Positions 47,442 to 56,010 of a stretch of 64,000 nt of DNA are shown one piece after another. The notes beneath the pieces are model-generated. The model was not told the origin of the DNA. It saw only the letters and a list, made by a program, of their open reading frames with translations, and ran no database searches. The DNA is taken from contig CAWIQF010000021.1 of the NCBI GenBank assembly GCA_963838205.1, positions 1 to 64,000 on the forward strand, written 5' to 3'. Position 1 is the first letter of the stretch. Each line of letters begins with the position of its first letter. This DNA comes from CAIVVT01 sp963838205. GTDB lineage: Bacteria; Acidobacteriota; Terriglobia; Bryobacterales; Bryobacteraceae. Position numbers and translations under genes: made by a program.

Positions 47442-48730
47442 CCAGGCCGCTCCATGGCCGCTCGCGGCGCGTCGCCCTGCTCGTCTTCGCGATCTTCATC
47501 GCGATCTCGCTGCTGACGAACATCCTCGGGCCGATCATCCCGGATGTCATTCAAGGCTTCTCGCTCAGCCTCTCGGCCGCGGCCCTGCTACCCTTCTCGT
47601 TCTTTATCGCCTACGGCGTGATGTCGATCCCGGCGGGGCTGCTGGTTGAATGCTACGGCGAGAAACGGGTGATGCTGGGGGCATTCGCGCTCAGCCTCGT
47701 CGGCTCGCTGCTGGTTGCCTGCGTGCCCGGCTACTTCACGGCGCTGGTCTCCGTCTTTCTCATCGGCGTGGCGATGGCCGTGCTGCAAGTCGCGATCAAT
47801 CCGCTGCTGCGGGTGGCCGGTGGCGAAGAGCATTTTGCGTTCAACTGCGCTCTGGCCCAGTTGCTGTTTGGCGGGGCCTCCTTCGTCAGTCCGCAGGTCT
47901 ACTCCTACCTCGTGACCGCGCTCGATGCGCATGCACCCAAGACGGGCGCCATCGCGCTGCTGGCCTCCGTCACGCCGGTGCGCTGGCCGTGGATCTCGTT
48001 GTACTGGCTCTTCGCCGTGGTCTCGCTGACGATGCTTGTGCTCGTCGCGCTCTTCCGTTTCCCCGCGGTCCAGCGCACCGAGGAAGAGTCGGCCGGCTCG
48101 TGGCAGTTGCACCGGCGGCTCTTCGCCAACCGCATCGTGCTGCTGTACTTCGTCAGCGTCTTCGCTTACGTCGGCAGCGAGCAGGGCACGGCCAACTGGA
48201 TGTCGCAATTCCTCGCCACGTACCACCGGGTGGACCCGCACACGCGCGGCGCGATGGAGGTGGCCTGGTTCTGGGGACTGCTGACCGTCGGCTGCGCCTT
48301 GGGCCTTGCGCTGCTGAAGCTCGTCGACAGCCGCAAGGTGCTCATCGGCGCTTCCGTCGGCGCGATGCTGGCACTGACCGCGGCGCTGTTCGGCAGCACG
48401 GCCGTGGCCCTGCTCGCCTTCCCCGCCATCGGCTTCTTCGCCTCGGTGATGTGGCCCGTTACGATGTCCCTCGCGCTCAACTCGCTCGCGCACTCGCACG
48501 GCGCTTTCGCCGGCATCCTCTGCACGGCCATCGTCGGCGGCGCCATTGTGCCGCTGTGGATCGGTCAGCTCGGCGACCACTTCGGGCTGCGCGCCGGAAT
48601 GCTGGTGTTGTACGTCACCTTCGGCTGGGTTCTTGGGGTCGGCATCTGGGCGCGGCCGCTCGTCGCCAATCGGACGATTCACGATCCAAGCTCCGGAGCG
48701 GAAGGCCGCGCCGGAGACACCGGAGTTTAG
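47438..48730 (+). CDS. MFS sugar permease, FucP/NagP-like
   Basis: 430-residue major-facilitator permease starting at GTG 47438, four bases inside the preceding gene. Twelve helices can be picked out. The first is VALLVFAIFIAISLLTNILG, and the loop GLLVECYGEKRVMLGAF has the MFS motif A position. The sequence LLRVAGGEEHFAFNCALAQLLFGGASFVSP is close to the FucP/GlcP/NagP branch (LNLAQAFNGLGS in family members). It would import the monosaccharide, perhaps an amino sugar, freed by the exported glycosidases encoded on both sides. No SusC/SusD pair is present in the operon, so a simple symporter supplies the import step. Confidence 0.85.
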   Translation: MTRPLHGRSRRVALLVFAIFIAISLLTNILGPIIPDVIQGFSLSLSAAALLPFSFFIAYGVMSIPAGLLVECYGEKRVMLGAFALSLVGSLLVACVPGYFTALVSVFLIGVAMAVLQVAINPLLRVAGGEEHFAFNCALAQLLFGGASFVSPQVYSYLVTALDAHAPKTGAIALLASVTPVRWPWISLYWLFAVVSLTMLVLVALFRFPAVQRTEEESAGSWQLHRRLFANRIVLLYFVSVFAYVGSEQGTANWMSQFLATYHRVDPHTRGAMEVAWFWGLLTVGCALGLALLKLVDSRKVLIGASVGAMLALTAALFGSTAVALLAFPAIGFFASVMWPVTMSLALNSLAHSHGAFAGILCTAIVGGAIVPLWIGQLGDHFGLRAGMLVLYVTFGWVLGVGIWARPLVANRTIHDPSSGAEGRAGDTGV

Positions 48731-48749
48731 ACAAGAGGAGCTGTCAGAG

Positions 48750-51233
48750 ATGTCACTTCATCGCTTGCCTGCAATGTTCGCGAGCTTGTGCCTGCTGCTT
48801 GCATCAGCGCAGTTCGTCAGCGCCGAAACACCGATCCGGCTGCACCCAGCCAATCCGCATTACTTCGAGTGGCAGGGCCGCGCGACGGTGCTGGTGGCGA
48901 GCGGCGAGCACTACGGCTCGGTGATCAACCCGGACTTCGATTTTCGCAAGTACCTGGCGACAATCCAGTCGGCCGGCCTGAATCACACTCGGCTCTTCCT
49001 CGGCGACTACGTCGAGGGGCCGGACTCTTTCGGCATCGTCACCAATCCGCTCGCGCCGCGCGAGGGGCGGCTCCTCGCGCCCTGGGCGCGGAGCGCGACG
49101 CCGGGCTTTGCGCGCGGCGGCAACAAGTTCGACCTCGATCATTGGGATCCGGCCTACTTCCAGCGGCTGCACGAGTTCTTCGACGAGGCGAGCCGTCGCG
49201 GGATCGTCGTCGAGGCGGTGCTCTTCTTCGTCGGGCCCGGCTACGACTTCTCGCCGCTCAATCCGAAGAACAATGTGAACGCGACGACGCTCATCGACGG
49301 CGTGCGCTATCTCAGCCTTAACAACGGCAACGTGCTGGCCCGGCAGGAGGCCTACGCGCGCAAGCTGGTGCACGAGCTGAACGGCTACGACAACGTGATC
49401 TTCAATCTGTGCAACGAGCCGTGGTTCTACAACCAGGAGCATCCGGGCTTCGCCTCGCAGCCTCCGGCCGCGGTGAAGGCGTGGATCCGGCGCGTCTCGG
49501 AGTGGGTGGCCAGCGAAGAGTCGCGGCTGCCGAAGAAGCACGTGATGAGCGTGGACCTGACCAATCAGGGCTCGGCGATTCCGGCGAGCGAGTTGAAGGG
49601 CTACTTCGAGAAGCTCTCGATCTTCAATGTTCACTACGACTCGAACGCCGAGATCCTGCGCGCGAATCCCGAGCTGCCGCGGGTGCTGGCCTTCAATGAG
49701 ACGGGCTTCAACGGCACCGCCGACGACGCCTATCGCACCCAGGGCTGGAACTTCCTCCTCTCCGGCGGAGGCCTCTACGGCAACCTCGACTTCAGCTTCA
49801 CCGCAGGTCATGAGGATGGGACGGACACGCCGCGTTTCACCGGCAACTACAATGCCGGGGGCAGCGCGGCGATCCGCGCACAACTCGCCATCCTGCTGCG
49901 CTTCATGCAATCGCTGCCGCTCGAAGCGATGCACCCGCAGAACGATGTGATCGTCGGCGGCGCCGACGGCTGGCGCGCGCTCGCCGCGCCCGGCAAGGCC
50001 TATGCCGCGTGGCTGCCCGGCGACGGACCCGTCGCGCCGGTGGTTGCCGTGCCCAAAGGGCAGTGGCGCGCCGAGTGGGTCGACATCCTGACGGGCGCGG
50101 TGACGACGGAGTGCTTCACGCAGACGACCTGGATCTCGACGCTGCACGGCGTGCGCCGCGGCGGCGGAGTCGCCCTGCGCATCGTCCCCGCGGACGCCAC
50201 GCAGCCCGTGGGGCGGATCGGCGACCAGGGCGACAGCGCGGCGGGCGGAGCTGCGCCCGCGACGCCAGCGTCGCTCGTGCTCGAAGACTTCGAGTCCTAC
50301 GCTTCCAGCGATGTCCTGGCCAAGGCCTGGTATCAGCCTCCGCACGGCGCCTGGATGAAGCAATCGCTCGAGCCCGCCATCAAGGCAGGCGGCCGATACA
50401 GCCTGAAGTTCGAGCACCGCCTGTCTGGCGAAAGCGGGAAGGACTACGCCGCCATCTGCATCCTCAAGAAGTGGGACCTGTCGCCTTACAATGCCGTGCG
50501 TTTCTGGCTGAAGCCCGACGGCAGCGGCCGCGAGGTCACCATTCAGTTCAACATCGCCGACGCCAAGGGCAACAACATCCACGACCTCTGGCAGACCACC
50601 TACCGTCCGGACCCCGGCGATGCCAGCCCGCGCCTGGTCACGATCCCGTTCTCTGAACTGCGCCATCCCGGCTGGCTGGATCTCAAGGGCCGCAGTGCCG
50701 TCTTCCTGCCGCAGGCAGTGATCGAACTCGCTTTGTATGTCGGCGCCGGCGCGCACCACTACTATGGCGAAGGCGCTTACTACTTCGACGACATCCGCGC
50801 CGTCTCTGTCCCCCTCGGCTTCGACGAGCAGGCGGCGAAGATGCTGGAGCTGATGCGGCAACACGCCACGGAGCACAACATCACCGGCGTCGCCGTGGTC
50901 GGCTACTTCGAAGGCGACCGGATCGCGAGCCTGCGTTCGCGCGCCCTCGTGGTCAACCGGCTCACCGACCCGGCCAAGGTGAACGCACCCGGCGCCAACC
51001 TGCTGGCCATCGCCTACGCCAAGGCCACCGAAATGGCCGAAACACATCGCCCCAGCGGCAGTCACGCGCGGCCGACCATGCTCGGCGAGGTGGGCTGGCA
51101 GGGCGGCATGGTGGCGCGGGGCGAGTCCGGCTACTGGATCGCAGCGTTCAGCGGCGGCAAGAGCGAAGACGACGCGGAGCTGTCGCGCAAGGCGCTCTCG
51201 ACGCTCGGCGCGGGCTGGCAGGTCCTGCAATGA
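48750..51233 (+). CDS. Secreted GH (clan A) - CBM - GlcG/HbpS-like fusion
   Basis: 827 residues from ATG 48750 (AAGAGGAG about nine bases upstream). There is a signal peptide ending near LLLASAQFVSA. The TIM barrel has acid/base Glu223 (FNLCNEPWFY) and nucleophile Glu317 (LAFNETGFNG), as in GH5- or DUF4038-like enzymes. Residues about 509-690 are a CIA30/CBM11-like sandwich (LEDFESYASSDVLAKAW, YYFDDIRAVSVPLG). Residues about 691-827 resemble GlcG/HbpS, an extracytoplasmic haem- or cofactor-binding fold (LELMRQHATEHNITGVAVV, GEVGWQGGMVARGESGYWI). I know no characterised protein with this three-part order. It is the last complete gene of the operon; the next one starts at its stop codon but is cut off. 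Confidence 0.78.
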   Translation: MSLHRLPAMFASLCLLLASAQFVSAETPIRLHPANPHYFEWQGRATVLVASGEHYGSVINPDFDFRKYLATIQSAGLNHTRLFLGDYVEGPDSFGIVTNPLAPREGRLLAPWARSATPGFARGGNKFDLDHWDPAYFQRLHEFFDEASRRGIVVEAVLFFVGPGYDFSPLNPKNNVNATTLIDGVRYLSLNNGNVLARQEAYARKLVHELNGYDNVIFNLCNEPWFYNQEHPGFASQPPAAVKAWIRRVSEWVASEESRLPKKHVMSVDLTNQGSAIPASELKGYFEKLSIFNVHYDSNAEILRANPELPRVLAFNETGFNGTADDAYRTQGWNFLLSGGGLYGNLDFSFTAGHEDGTDTPRFTGNYNAGGSAAIRAQLAILLRFMQSLPLEAMHPQNDVIVGGADGWRALAAPGKAYAAWLPGDGPVAPVVAVPKGQWRAEWVDILTGAVTTECFTQTTWISTLHGVRRGGGVALRIVPADATQPVGRIGDQGDSAAGGAAPATPASLVLEDFESYASSDVLAKAWYQPPHGAWMKQSLEPAIKAGGRYSLKFEHRLSGESGKDYAAICILKKWDLSPYNAVRFWLKPDGSGREVTIQFNIADAKGNNIHDLWQTTYRPDPGDASPRLVTIPFSELRHPGWLDLKGRSAVFLPQAVIELALYVGAGAHHYYGEGAYYFDDIRAVSVPLGFDEQAAKMLELMRQHATEHNITGVAVVGYFEGDRIASLRSRALVVNRLTDPAKVNAPGANLLAIAYAKATEMAETHRPSGSHARPTMLGEVGWQGGMVARGESGYWIAAFSGGKSEDDAELSRKALSTLGAGWQVLQ

Positions 51234-51325
51234 TGGGCCGGTCGGTGGGGCTGACCATCGGTTGCGCGGCCCTGTGCGGAGTCCTGCTCCACACGCCGCC
51301 GGGCCGCGCCGCGGCCGGCGAGCCG
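51230..51325 (+). pseudogene. Truncated secreted-protein gene at the operon/prophage junction
   Basis: ATG 51230 overlaps the TGA of the GH fusion gene in the usual ATGA manner. The first about 30 codons form a plausible signal peptide (SVGLTIGCAALCGVLLHTPP, ending GRAAAGE). Beyond about 51325 the sequence is the antisense of the phage tape-measure gene, so the rest of this gene is gone. The open frame continues to 51433 only by chance. The product and function cannot be known. The exact join is estimated by where the phage reading loses family-like sequence. Confidence 0.5.
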
Positions 51326-51600
51326 CCAGCGGTTGCAACCAGCCCCGAGCCAAGCGGGCCCAGGGTCTTGAGCATTCCCTCGGCCGCGTTGCCCGCGGTC
51401 TGGAGAGGATTCTGGATCGCGTCCTTGATGTGACCGGCGAACGCCTCCCACGATGCCGGGTTCGGACCCTTCTCCGACTTGTCCTTCGCCTCCTGGACCT
51501 TGTCGACGTACTTGTTGAGCGCGGAGACAAGCTTCTCGACCTCGGCCGTGCCGGTCGTTTGCGTCGTGATTGCGAGGCTCAGGGATTCGGCGGCGCCCAT
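51316..51600 (-). pseudogene. Tail tape-measure protein, 5' fragment
   Basis: The reading from ATG 51600 has a tape-measure N terminus (ESLSLAITTQTTGTAEVEKL, LKTLGPLGSGLVATAGG), with helix-forming and alanine-rich parts. A real tape measure of a siphovirus needs many hundred codons. Here it loses sense after about 95 and the open frame continues only into antisense of the GH gene until 51148. The gene follows the tail chaperone pair directly, which is the fixed place of tape measures. The missing part and everything downstream (tail tip, fibres, lysis) have been deleted or are elsewhere. Confidence 0.7.
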
Positions 51601-51606
51601 AGTTTC

Positions 51607-52038
51607 TCAAACACCCAATTGCTGTCTGCGGCGGCGTTCTTCCGCGGCCGCGCTCTCTTCAAGGTCGAGAACGTGTTGCCCCGTCTCCACCGCGTCGTAC
51701 CACCACGCCGGCCATGCACTCGCGTCCGGACCGAAGAGCGGAGCGCTGGCAGCGCGCTGCACCCGCATCTGCTTGCTGAGCAGTTGCACCAGCCACATCG
51801 TCTCCGGCGTGATCAACGAGACCGGACACTCGTTGGCGGTGATGTCTTCGACGCGGAAGCGCAGGCCGCCGCTCTCGTACTGCGGCACCCACCAGTCCGG
51901 CTTGTCGGGCTGGAAGCCCTGCGGGTCGTAGCGGCGGCAGTTCTTCTGGAAGTGCAACCCCTGCGCCCGGCAGTGGTCGCACTGATTCTGCTCCCGCCCC
52001 CAGCCGCCGGACCGGGTGAAGGCGAGAGCGACTGTCAG
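51607..52038 (-). CDS. Tail assembly chaperone T part, expressed by -1 frameshift
   Basis: Open frame in the -1 register directly after the chaperone gene upstream. It has no ATG, GTG or TTG near its beginning; the frame first meets CTG at 52038 and a TTG only 27 codons later (51957), past its best sequence. The fused product would be 171 + 143 = 314 residues, like the lambda gpG-T pair. The T part has a possible zinc site (CDHC, then C eleven residues later) and ITPETMWLVQLLSKQ, then a charged C terminus. It ends six bases before the tape-measure ATG. If translated separately it would need a CTG start. Confidence 0.72.
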   Translation of the reverse strand: MTVALAFTRSGGWGREQNQCDHCRAQGLHFQKNCRRYDPQGFQPDKPDWWVPQYESGGLRFRVEDITANECPVSLITPETMWLVQLLSKQMRVQRAASAPLFGPDASAWPAWWYDAVETGQHVLDLEESAAAEERRRRQQLGV

Positions 52039-52550
52039 TTTTTTTCCTGGGCCTGCGTCAGGCCGGAGTTGAGCTGCGCCGCCACGTAGAGTTCATCCAG
52101 CAGCTCGTCCGGAGCCTTCTGGATGAGCGCGTCCCACGGCTCCTTCGGTGCCTGGCCGTCGATCTCCAGCCCTTCGACCGACTGCAGGCTCGCGCGGATG
52201 TAGGCTGGCTTCAACTCCGTGTTGATGATCAGCCCGATCCGGTGATCGAGCGTGGCGCGTTCGATGCGAGTCTTGAACCGCTCGACGTCGGCGGTGATCG
52301 CGTCGATGCGCGCTTGCTCGTCGACAGAGACCTCGCGCTCCTCCTTCTTCGCGCGCCCGCGGATCTCGTCGATCTCGGCGTCCGGATCGGGGATCGCGTG
52401 GAGTTGGCGGTTGAGCTCGCTCACCTGAACGCGGGCGTCGATGATCTTGGAGTCGCGCAACGCGCGCTGGTATTGGTTCAGCACACGCATGGTGAAACGC
52501 ACGCCAGGGCGCGCCTGGGAATCTTGGGTGAAAGTGGATTCGATGTTCAT
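52035..52550 (-). CDS. Tail assembly chaperone, G-type
   Basis: 171 residues from ATG 52550; the longer open frame upstream is noise from the cargo-gene border. The middle is a long helical charged region (DPDAEIDEIRGRAKKEEREV, then ARIDAITADVERFKTRIERA). The C-terminal part includes EPWDALIQKAPDELLDELY. It precedes the tape measure and ends in a slippery heptamer, so it is placed as the tail chaperone that coats tape-measure protein during tail assembly. No direct sequence recognition beyond this. It would originally have followed the tail-tube gene directly; the cargo gene now separates them by 2.1 kb. Confidence 0.72.
   Translation of the reverse strand: MNIESTFTQDSQARPGVRFTMRVLNQYQRALRDSKIIDARVQVSELNRQLHAIPDPDAEIDEIRGRAKKEEREVSVDEQARIDAITADVERFKTRIERATLDHRIGLIINTELKPAYIRASLQSVEGLEIDGQAPKEPWDALIQKAPDELLDELYVAAQLNSGLTQAQEKN
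52038..52044 (-). promoter_or_regulatory. Programmed -1 frameshift site, A AAA AAC
   Basis: On the minus strand the chaperone gene ends GAA AAA AAC TGA. A-AAA-AAC is a standard -1 slippery heptamer, and slipping places the ribosome exactly in the following ORF (CTG ACA GTC...). Its position between tail tube and tape measure is that of the gpG/gpGT frameshift in long-tailed phages. Confidence 0.8.
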
Positions 52551-52795
52551 GGGATTCTCGTTGAAATTTCGAAGGCAATTGGATCGGGCGACAGGGAGCA
52601 GACTTCTGGATTGGTGACCAAGCGGGCGAGGTTTGACGCCTGGTGGGGCTTCACCAAGTGCGTTTCCGGTAGGCAGGTCTGCCGACTGCCGGTTCCTGAC
52701 CAACTTCCGAGTGGCGCTTCAACCGCCCAAAGCGGCTCGGGTTTGGTTATTTTGGGAGGGTGCGGTTAACGGTCGATCCTTTATACTCTAGACGC

Positions 52796-54530
52796 TTGTT
52801 ACGGGTTTTCATCTTTTGTTTGGCCGTGCTGTCCGTTTGGGCCCAGGGTATTGTTGACCCTCCGGAGCTGACGGGGAAGCCCACGAAGCCTCGCAAAGAG
52901 CCGGGCGAGGTGATGATGGCGTTCGTAACCGCAATCAGCAAGGGCGGAAAAAAGCCTACTGAATCGATGCAGACGGTTTCCGAGTTCATCCAGGCCCACC
53001 CGACCTTTGGAGACGCGTATGGTTTTCGTGTCTTGGGGCAATATTGCGAGCCTGCACCAACCGGCGTCCGAGGCACTTCTTGATGACGTGAACAAGGCAC
53101 TCCAGTACTTCACGCCCGACGGGTTCATCGGGAAGCAAACTGAGCTGTACGGGATGCGGGCGCGGCTGGAGTACGATCTCGGGCGCTTCCAGGCAGCCGT
53201 GGACGACATCGAGAAAGGCATCCGGTTGTCACCGTCCGATGCCGACGACGTGCTGAAGGTTGGAGCGGTAAAACCCGGCACCCGAGCAGAGGAAAACAAC
53301 CTGTGCGCCTGGACACAAACAGAGCTCGACAATCTCTCGAAACGATTCCCGAACGACTACCGCATCACGCTCTACCGCGGATTGTACCTGAGCAAATTAT
53401 CGTTTTACACGACACAAGGCGGAGCCGCCCTCGTCCCCAAGGCGATCGCGGAATACCAGAAAGCCCTCTCCCTCAACCCGCGATCGGCGCTCGCCCACTA
53501 CTTCATCGGACGACTCTACTCCAGCTCGACGTTCTGGAACCCGAAAGCTATCACCAGCGAGGACGTGAAAGCAGCAGGCCTCCGTCGGGCGAACGCAGAG
53601 TACACGCTCGCCATCAACCTCGACCCGAAACTCAAAGACGCCTACGCCAACCGCGCAGGACACTACCTCGAACTCAAGCAATCCGTCTTGGCCATCCGGG
53701 ACTTCGACCGCGCCATCGAACTCGACCCGAACGATGCGGGCCTGTATCACGACCGCGCGCTCGCCAAAGGAGACATGGGCAATCCCTTGGCGGCGATCTA
53801 CGATTTTGACGAAGCGTTCCGTCGGGACACGCTTAGCGACCTCGGCTTACTCAACGCGTATGAGAACCGTGGGGACGCACACATGAAGGCAGGGCAGTAC
53901 AAAGAAGCCGCAGCGGATTTCACCCAACTTATCAAGCTACGCCTGGACGCGGAAGTATTCTTGATGCCCCTGAGCCGGTTGCGCGCCCTCTATCCGGAGT
54001 ACGCCAAGGTCACGGATGATGTCTTTCTCAAACGGTTCCGTGATCTGTTCTTCCCCAAATATGACGAGAAGGACTTCGCAAAGCACATCACCGAGAACGG
54101 CCCCTTCTCGGAATTCCTCCTCACGGAAGGCTACGAGCGACGCACCGACGCTTACCTGAAGGACTACCGATTCCGCAAGGCAGTAGCGGACTATCAGCGC
54201 GCCGTGGCTGCCACGGACAACGATGGGAAGTTCATCGAACGATGGCGGTCCCTCGGCAGGGTCGGGAAGCAAGAACAGTTCCTAGACATGCAAAGCGTGA
54301 CGTTCGGCACGAACCCCTCACTCTGGATCAAGACGACAAAGCCCAAAGGGTACGAGCTTGAATCACTGGACTTCGATTGCACGAACCGGAAGCTGCGCAC
54401 GCTCGCCGTCGTGACGTACGATGACGACGGCAAGGTCGTACAGTCCTCTGATGGGAACCGCGTCTTCCAGACCATCATCCCGGACACCGTAGGAGAAAGT
54501 CTCCTTACCGGCGCGTGCCGCATCGAGTAG
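52796..54530 (+). CDS. Exported TPR protein with adhesin-E-like tail, prophage cargo gene (one frame break)
   Basis: On the strand opposite to all phage genes. TTG 52796 gives a signal peptide (LLRVFIFCLAVLSVWAQ); GTG 52760 is a longer alternative. A TATACT at 52782-52787 may be its own -10. The frame shifts at the GGGG run 53035-53038; with one G fewer it reads FRVLGNIASLHQPASEALL without interruption. The middle has several TPR units (DAYANRAGHYLELKQSVLAI, YENRGDAHMKAGQYKEAAA). The last about 55 residues (LESLDFDCTNRKLRTLAVVT, IIPDTVGESLLTGAC) match the surface-adhesin E domain. The base composition is less GC-rich than the surrounding phage genes. An exported protein suits a lysogenic-conversion gene; its role is unknown. 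Confidence 0.75.
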
Positions 54531-54696
54531 GCAACGCCGGCCAAACGCATCCTCCAAAGGCTGCTCCGGGCGGATTGTCGGACACTCGGACACAATCGAC
54601 ATGACCGAAGCGCGGGCTTGCCTAAAGCCTGAGAAGACGCGTGGTGTCCACTCTCCCATTGCTCGGTCAGGCTGCACCTGAACGTGGACGAAATCT

Positions 54697-55717
54697 CTAT
54701 TGCACCGCGATGGTGATGGCATCCTTCGCGCCGATGGTCGTGTCGTGCGCGCGGCAGGCTGAGAAGGCGACCACGCGCCGCTTGCCGCTGTAGTCGAACT
54801 TCGGCTTTGGCGAGCAGCACGTTCTTGAGCGTGAACAGCCAGGTGGACCCGGCCACCGTTCCGATCTGGAAGGCCAGCGTCACGGGCGTGCCGGCGTAAG
54901 CCTTCTGCTTCAGGCTCTGTAGCGTGGCGGAATCGTCGTCGTACATCGACCAGTCGGTCGTGACGTTGCGCAGACCCGCCGCCGGCGCGATGCCATAGAA
55001 GGAGTTGAAGCCATCCATCGGCAGCTCGCGGTCCACGTCGACGGTGATCGTGCCGGTTCGATAGGTCGTGTACGTGTTGCCGTCGAGCGTGATCGTGCCG
55101 GTGAAGCCGGGCGGCGGCGTGCCGTTGGTGACGGGCGAAGCCGGTTCAGTCGGAAACGCCGTCAAGCCGCCCTTACTGATCGTGTCCGCGGTCGCGAAGA
55201 TGTCCGTGTCGAGGACGGCCAGTCCCTGGCCGGTAAACTCAACCGTGGGCTCGTCGACGCCGATGTCGAACTTGCCGGTCTTGACGATCGCGCCCATCGT
55301 GCAGCGCTGGGTCATCGTGCCGGGCGTGTTGAAGTCCCAGAGCGTGACCGACGGGCTCTGGTCGTCCAGGCCATACGTCACCGACGTGCTAGCGACGATG
55401 GTGGGCGCCTTGCCCATGAGCGCGGTGAGCAGCGGGTCCATGTCGGGCTTCGTGCCCGCCGCGCCGTTCGGCGCCAGACTCATCTTCGTGGTGAACGTCA
55501 CCTGCCGCCGCCCCAGGATGCCCATCGTGATACCGAGCGACCCGGTCTTGTCGGAGCGCACGATCTCCTGCTGGGCCAACTGGATATCCAGCGCCGACAT
55601 GCGGCAGCAGTTGGAGCCAGCGAGCGTCGCGACGCCGGTGGTGTTCGGGATCGTGCCCCAGGTCGTCTCGTTCTGCGCGTAGAGTCGCTGGATTCGAGTA
55701 TTTGAAGAGTTCGCCAT
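54697..55717 (-). CDS. Major tail tube protein (one frame break)
   Basis: About 340 residues. The frame from ATG 55717 carries RIQRLYAQNETTWGTIPNTT, DIQLAQQEIVRSDKTGS, a middle full of Thr/Gly strands, and later LPMDGFNSFYGIAP and STWLFTLKNVLLAK. This is the style of siphovirus tube proteins. Near 54806-54808 the frame breaks in an AAA run; with one A fewer it continues AKPKFDYSGKRRVVAFSA to a TAG at 54697-54699. The uncorrected frame would run 160 codons further into the cargo gene's antisense and is meaningless. Its ATG overlaps the stop of the 97-residue gene (TAATG). It forms the inner tube of the phage tail. Confidence 0.8.
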
Positions 55718-56010
55718 TACTCATCACCTCCCTCAAGACGCGCGCGCAGCTCATGCGCGGCCATCAGCGCGCGTTTCTTCCGGTCGAGAAACTCGGCCGG
55801 CGCGCGTTCATGAGAGCCGACTGATGCAAAGCTAGTCAGCTCCGCGTTCGTGAAGCCGATCTCCGTGAACGCCTCATCCGGCACTAGTGCGCAGCCGCCG
55901 AGCACGGCGTTGCACGCCTGCTCGTCGGATAGTTCAACGGACTGGCCGAAGCGGATGAGGCGAATCGAGTCGCCGATATCGGAATTGGATCCGACGAACC
56001 GATAGGTCAT
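55717..56010 (-). CDS. Small phage protein before the tail tube gene
   Basis: 97 residues beginning MTYRFVGSNSDIGDSIRLIR, acidic, without helices that cross a membrane. LSDEQACNAVLGGCALVPDE is followed by a charged C terminus rich in Arg and Glu. The start ATG 56010 follows the stop of the tail-terminator gene by a four-base overlap, and its own stop overlaps the tail-tube ATG. The place between terminator and tube genes suggests a minor head-tail factor. I do not recognise the family. Confidence 0.65.
   Translation of the reverse strand: MTYRFVGSNSDIGDSIRLIRFGQSVELSDEQACNAVLGGCALVPDEAFTEIGFTNAELTSFASVGSHERAPAEFLDRKKRALMAAHELRARLEGGDE

Noticed and set aside
48804..51530. Minus-strand ORF of 908 codons opposite the GH-CBM-GlcG gene
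   Set aside because: Low-complexity Arg/Ala/Val composition without motifs; a shadow of the real gene.
51955..51957. TTG start for the second tail-chaperone ORF
   Set aside because: Coding-like sequence including the Cys motif lies upstream of it, and the slippery heptamer accounts for entry into the frame.
54194..54696. C-terminal 160 residues of the uncorrected tail-tube reading
   Set aside because: It reads antisense through the TPR cargo gene after a one-base slip; the correct end is at 54697.
54800..54815. Programmed frameshift in the tail-tube gene
   Set aside because: The programmed site of siphoviruses is in the chaperone pair, found here at 52038; the tube gene would yield a useless zero-frame product and needs a shift of the opposite sign.
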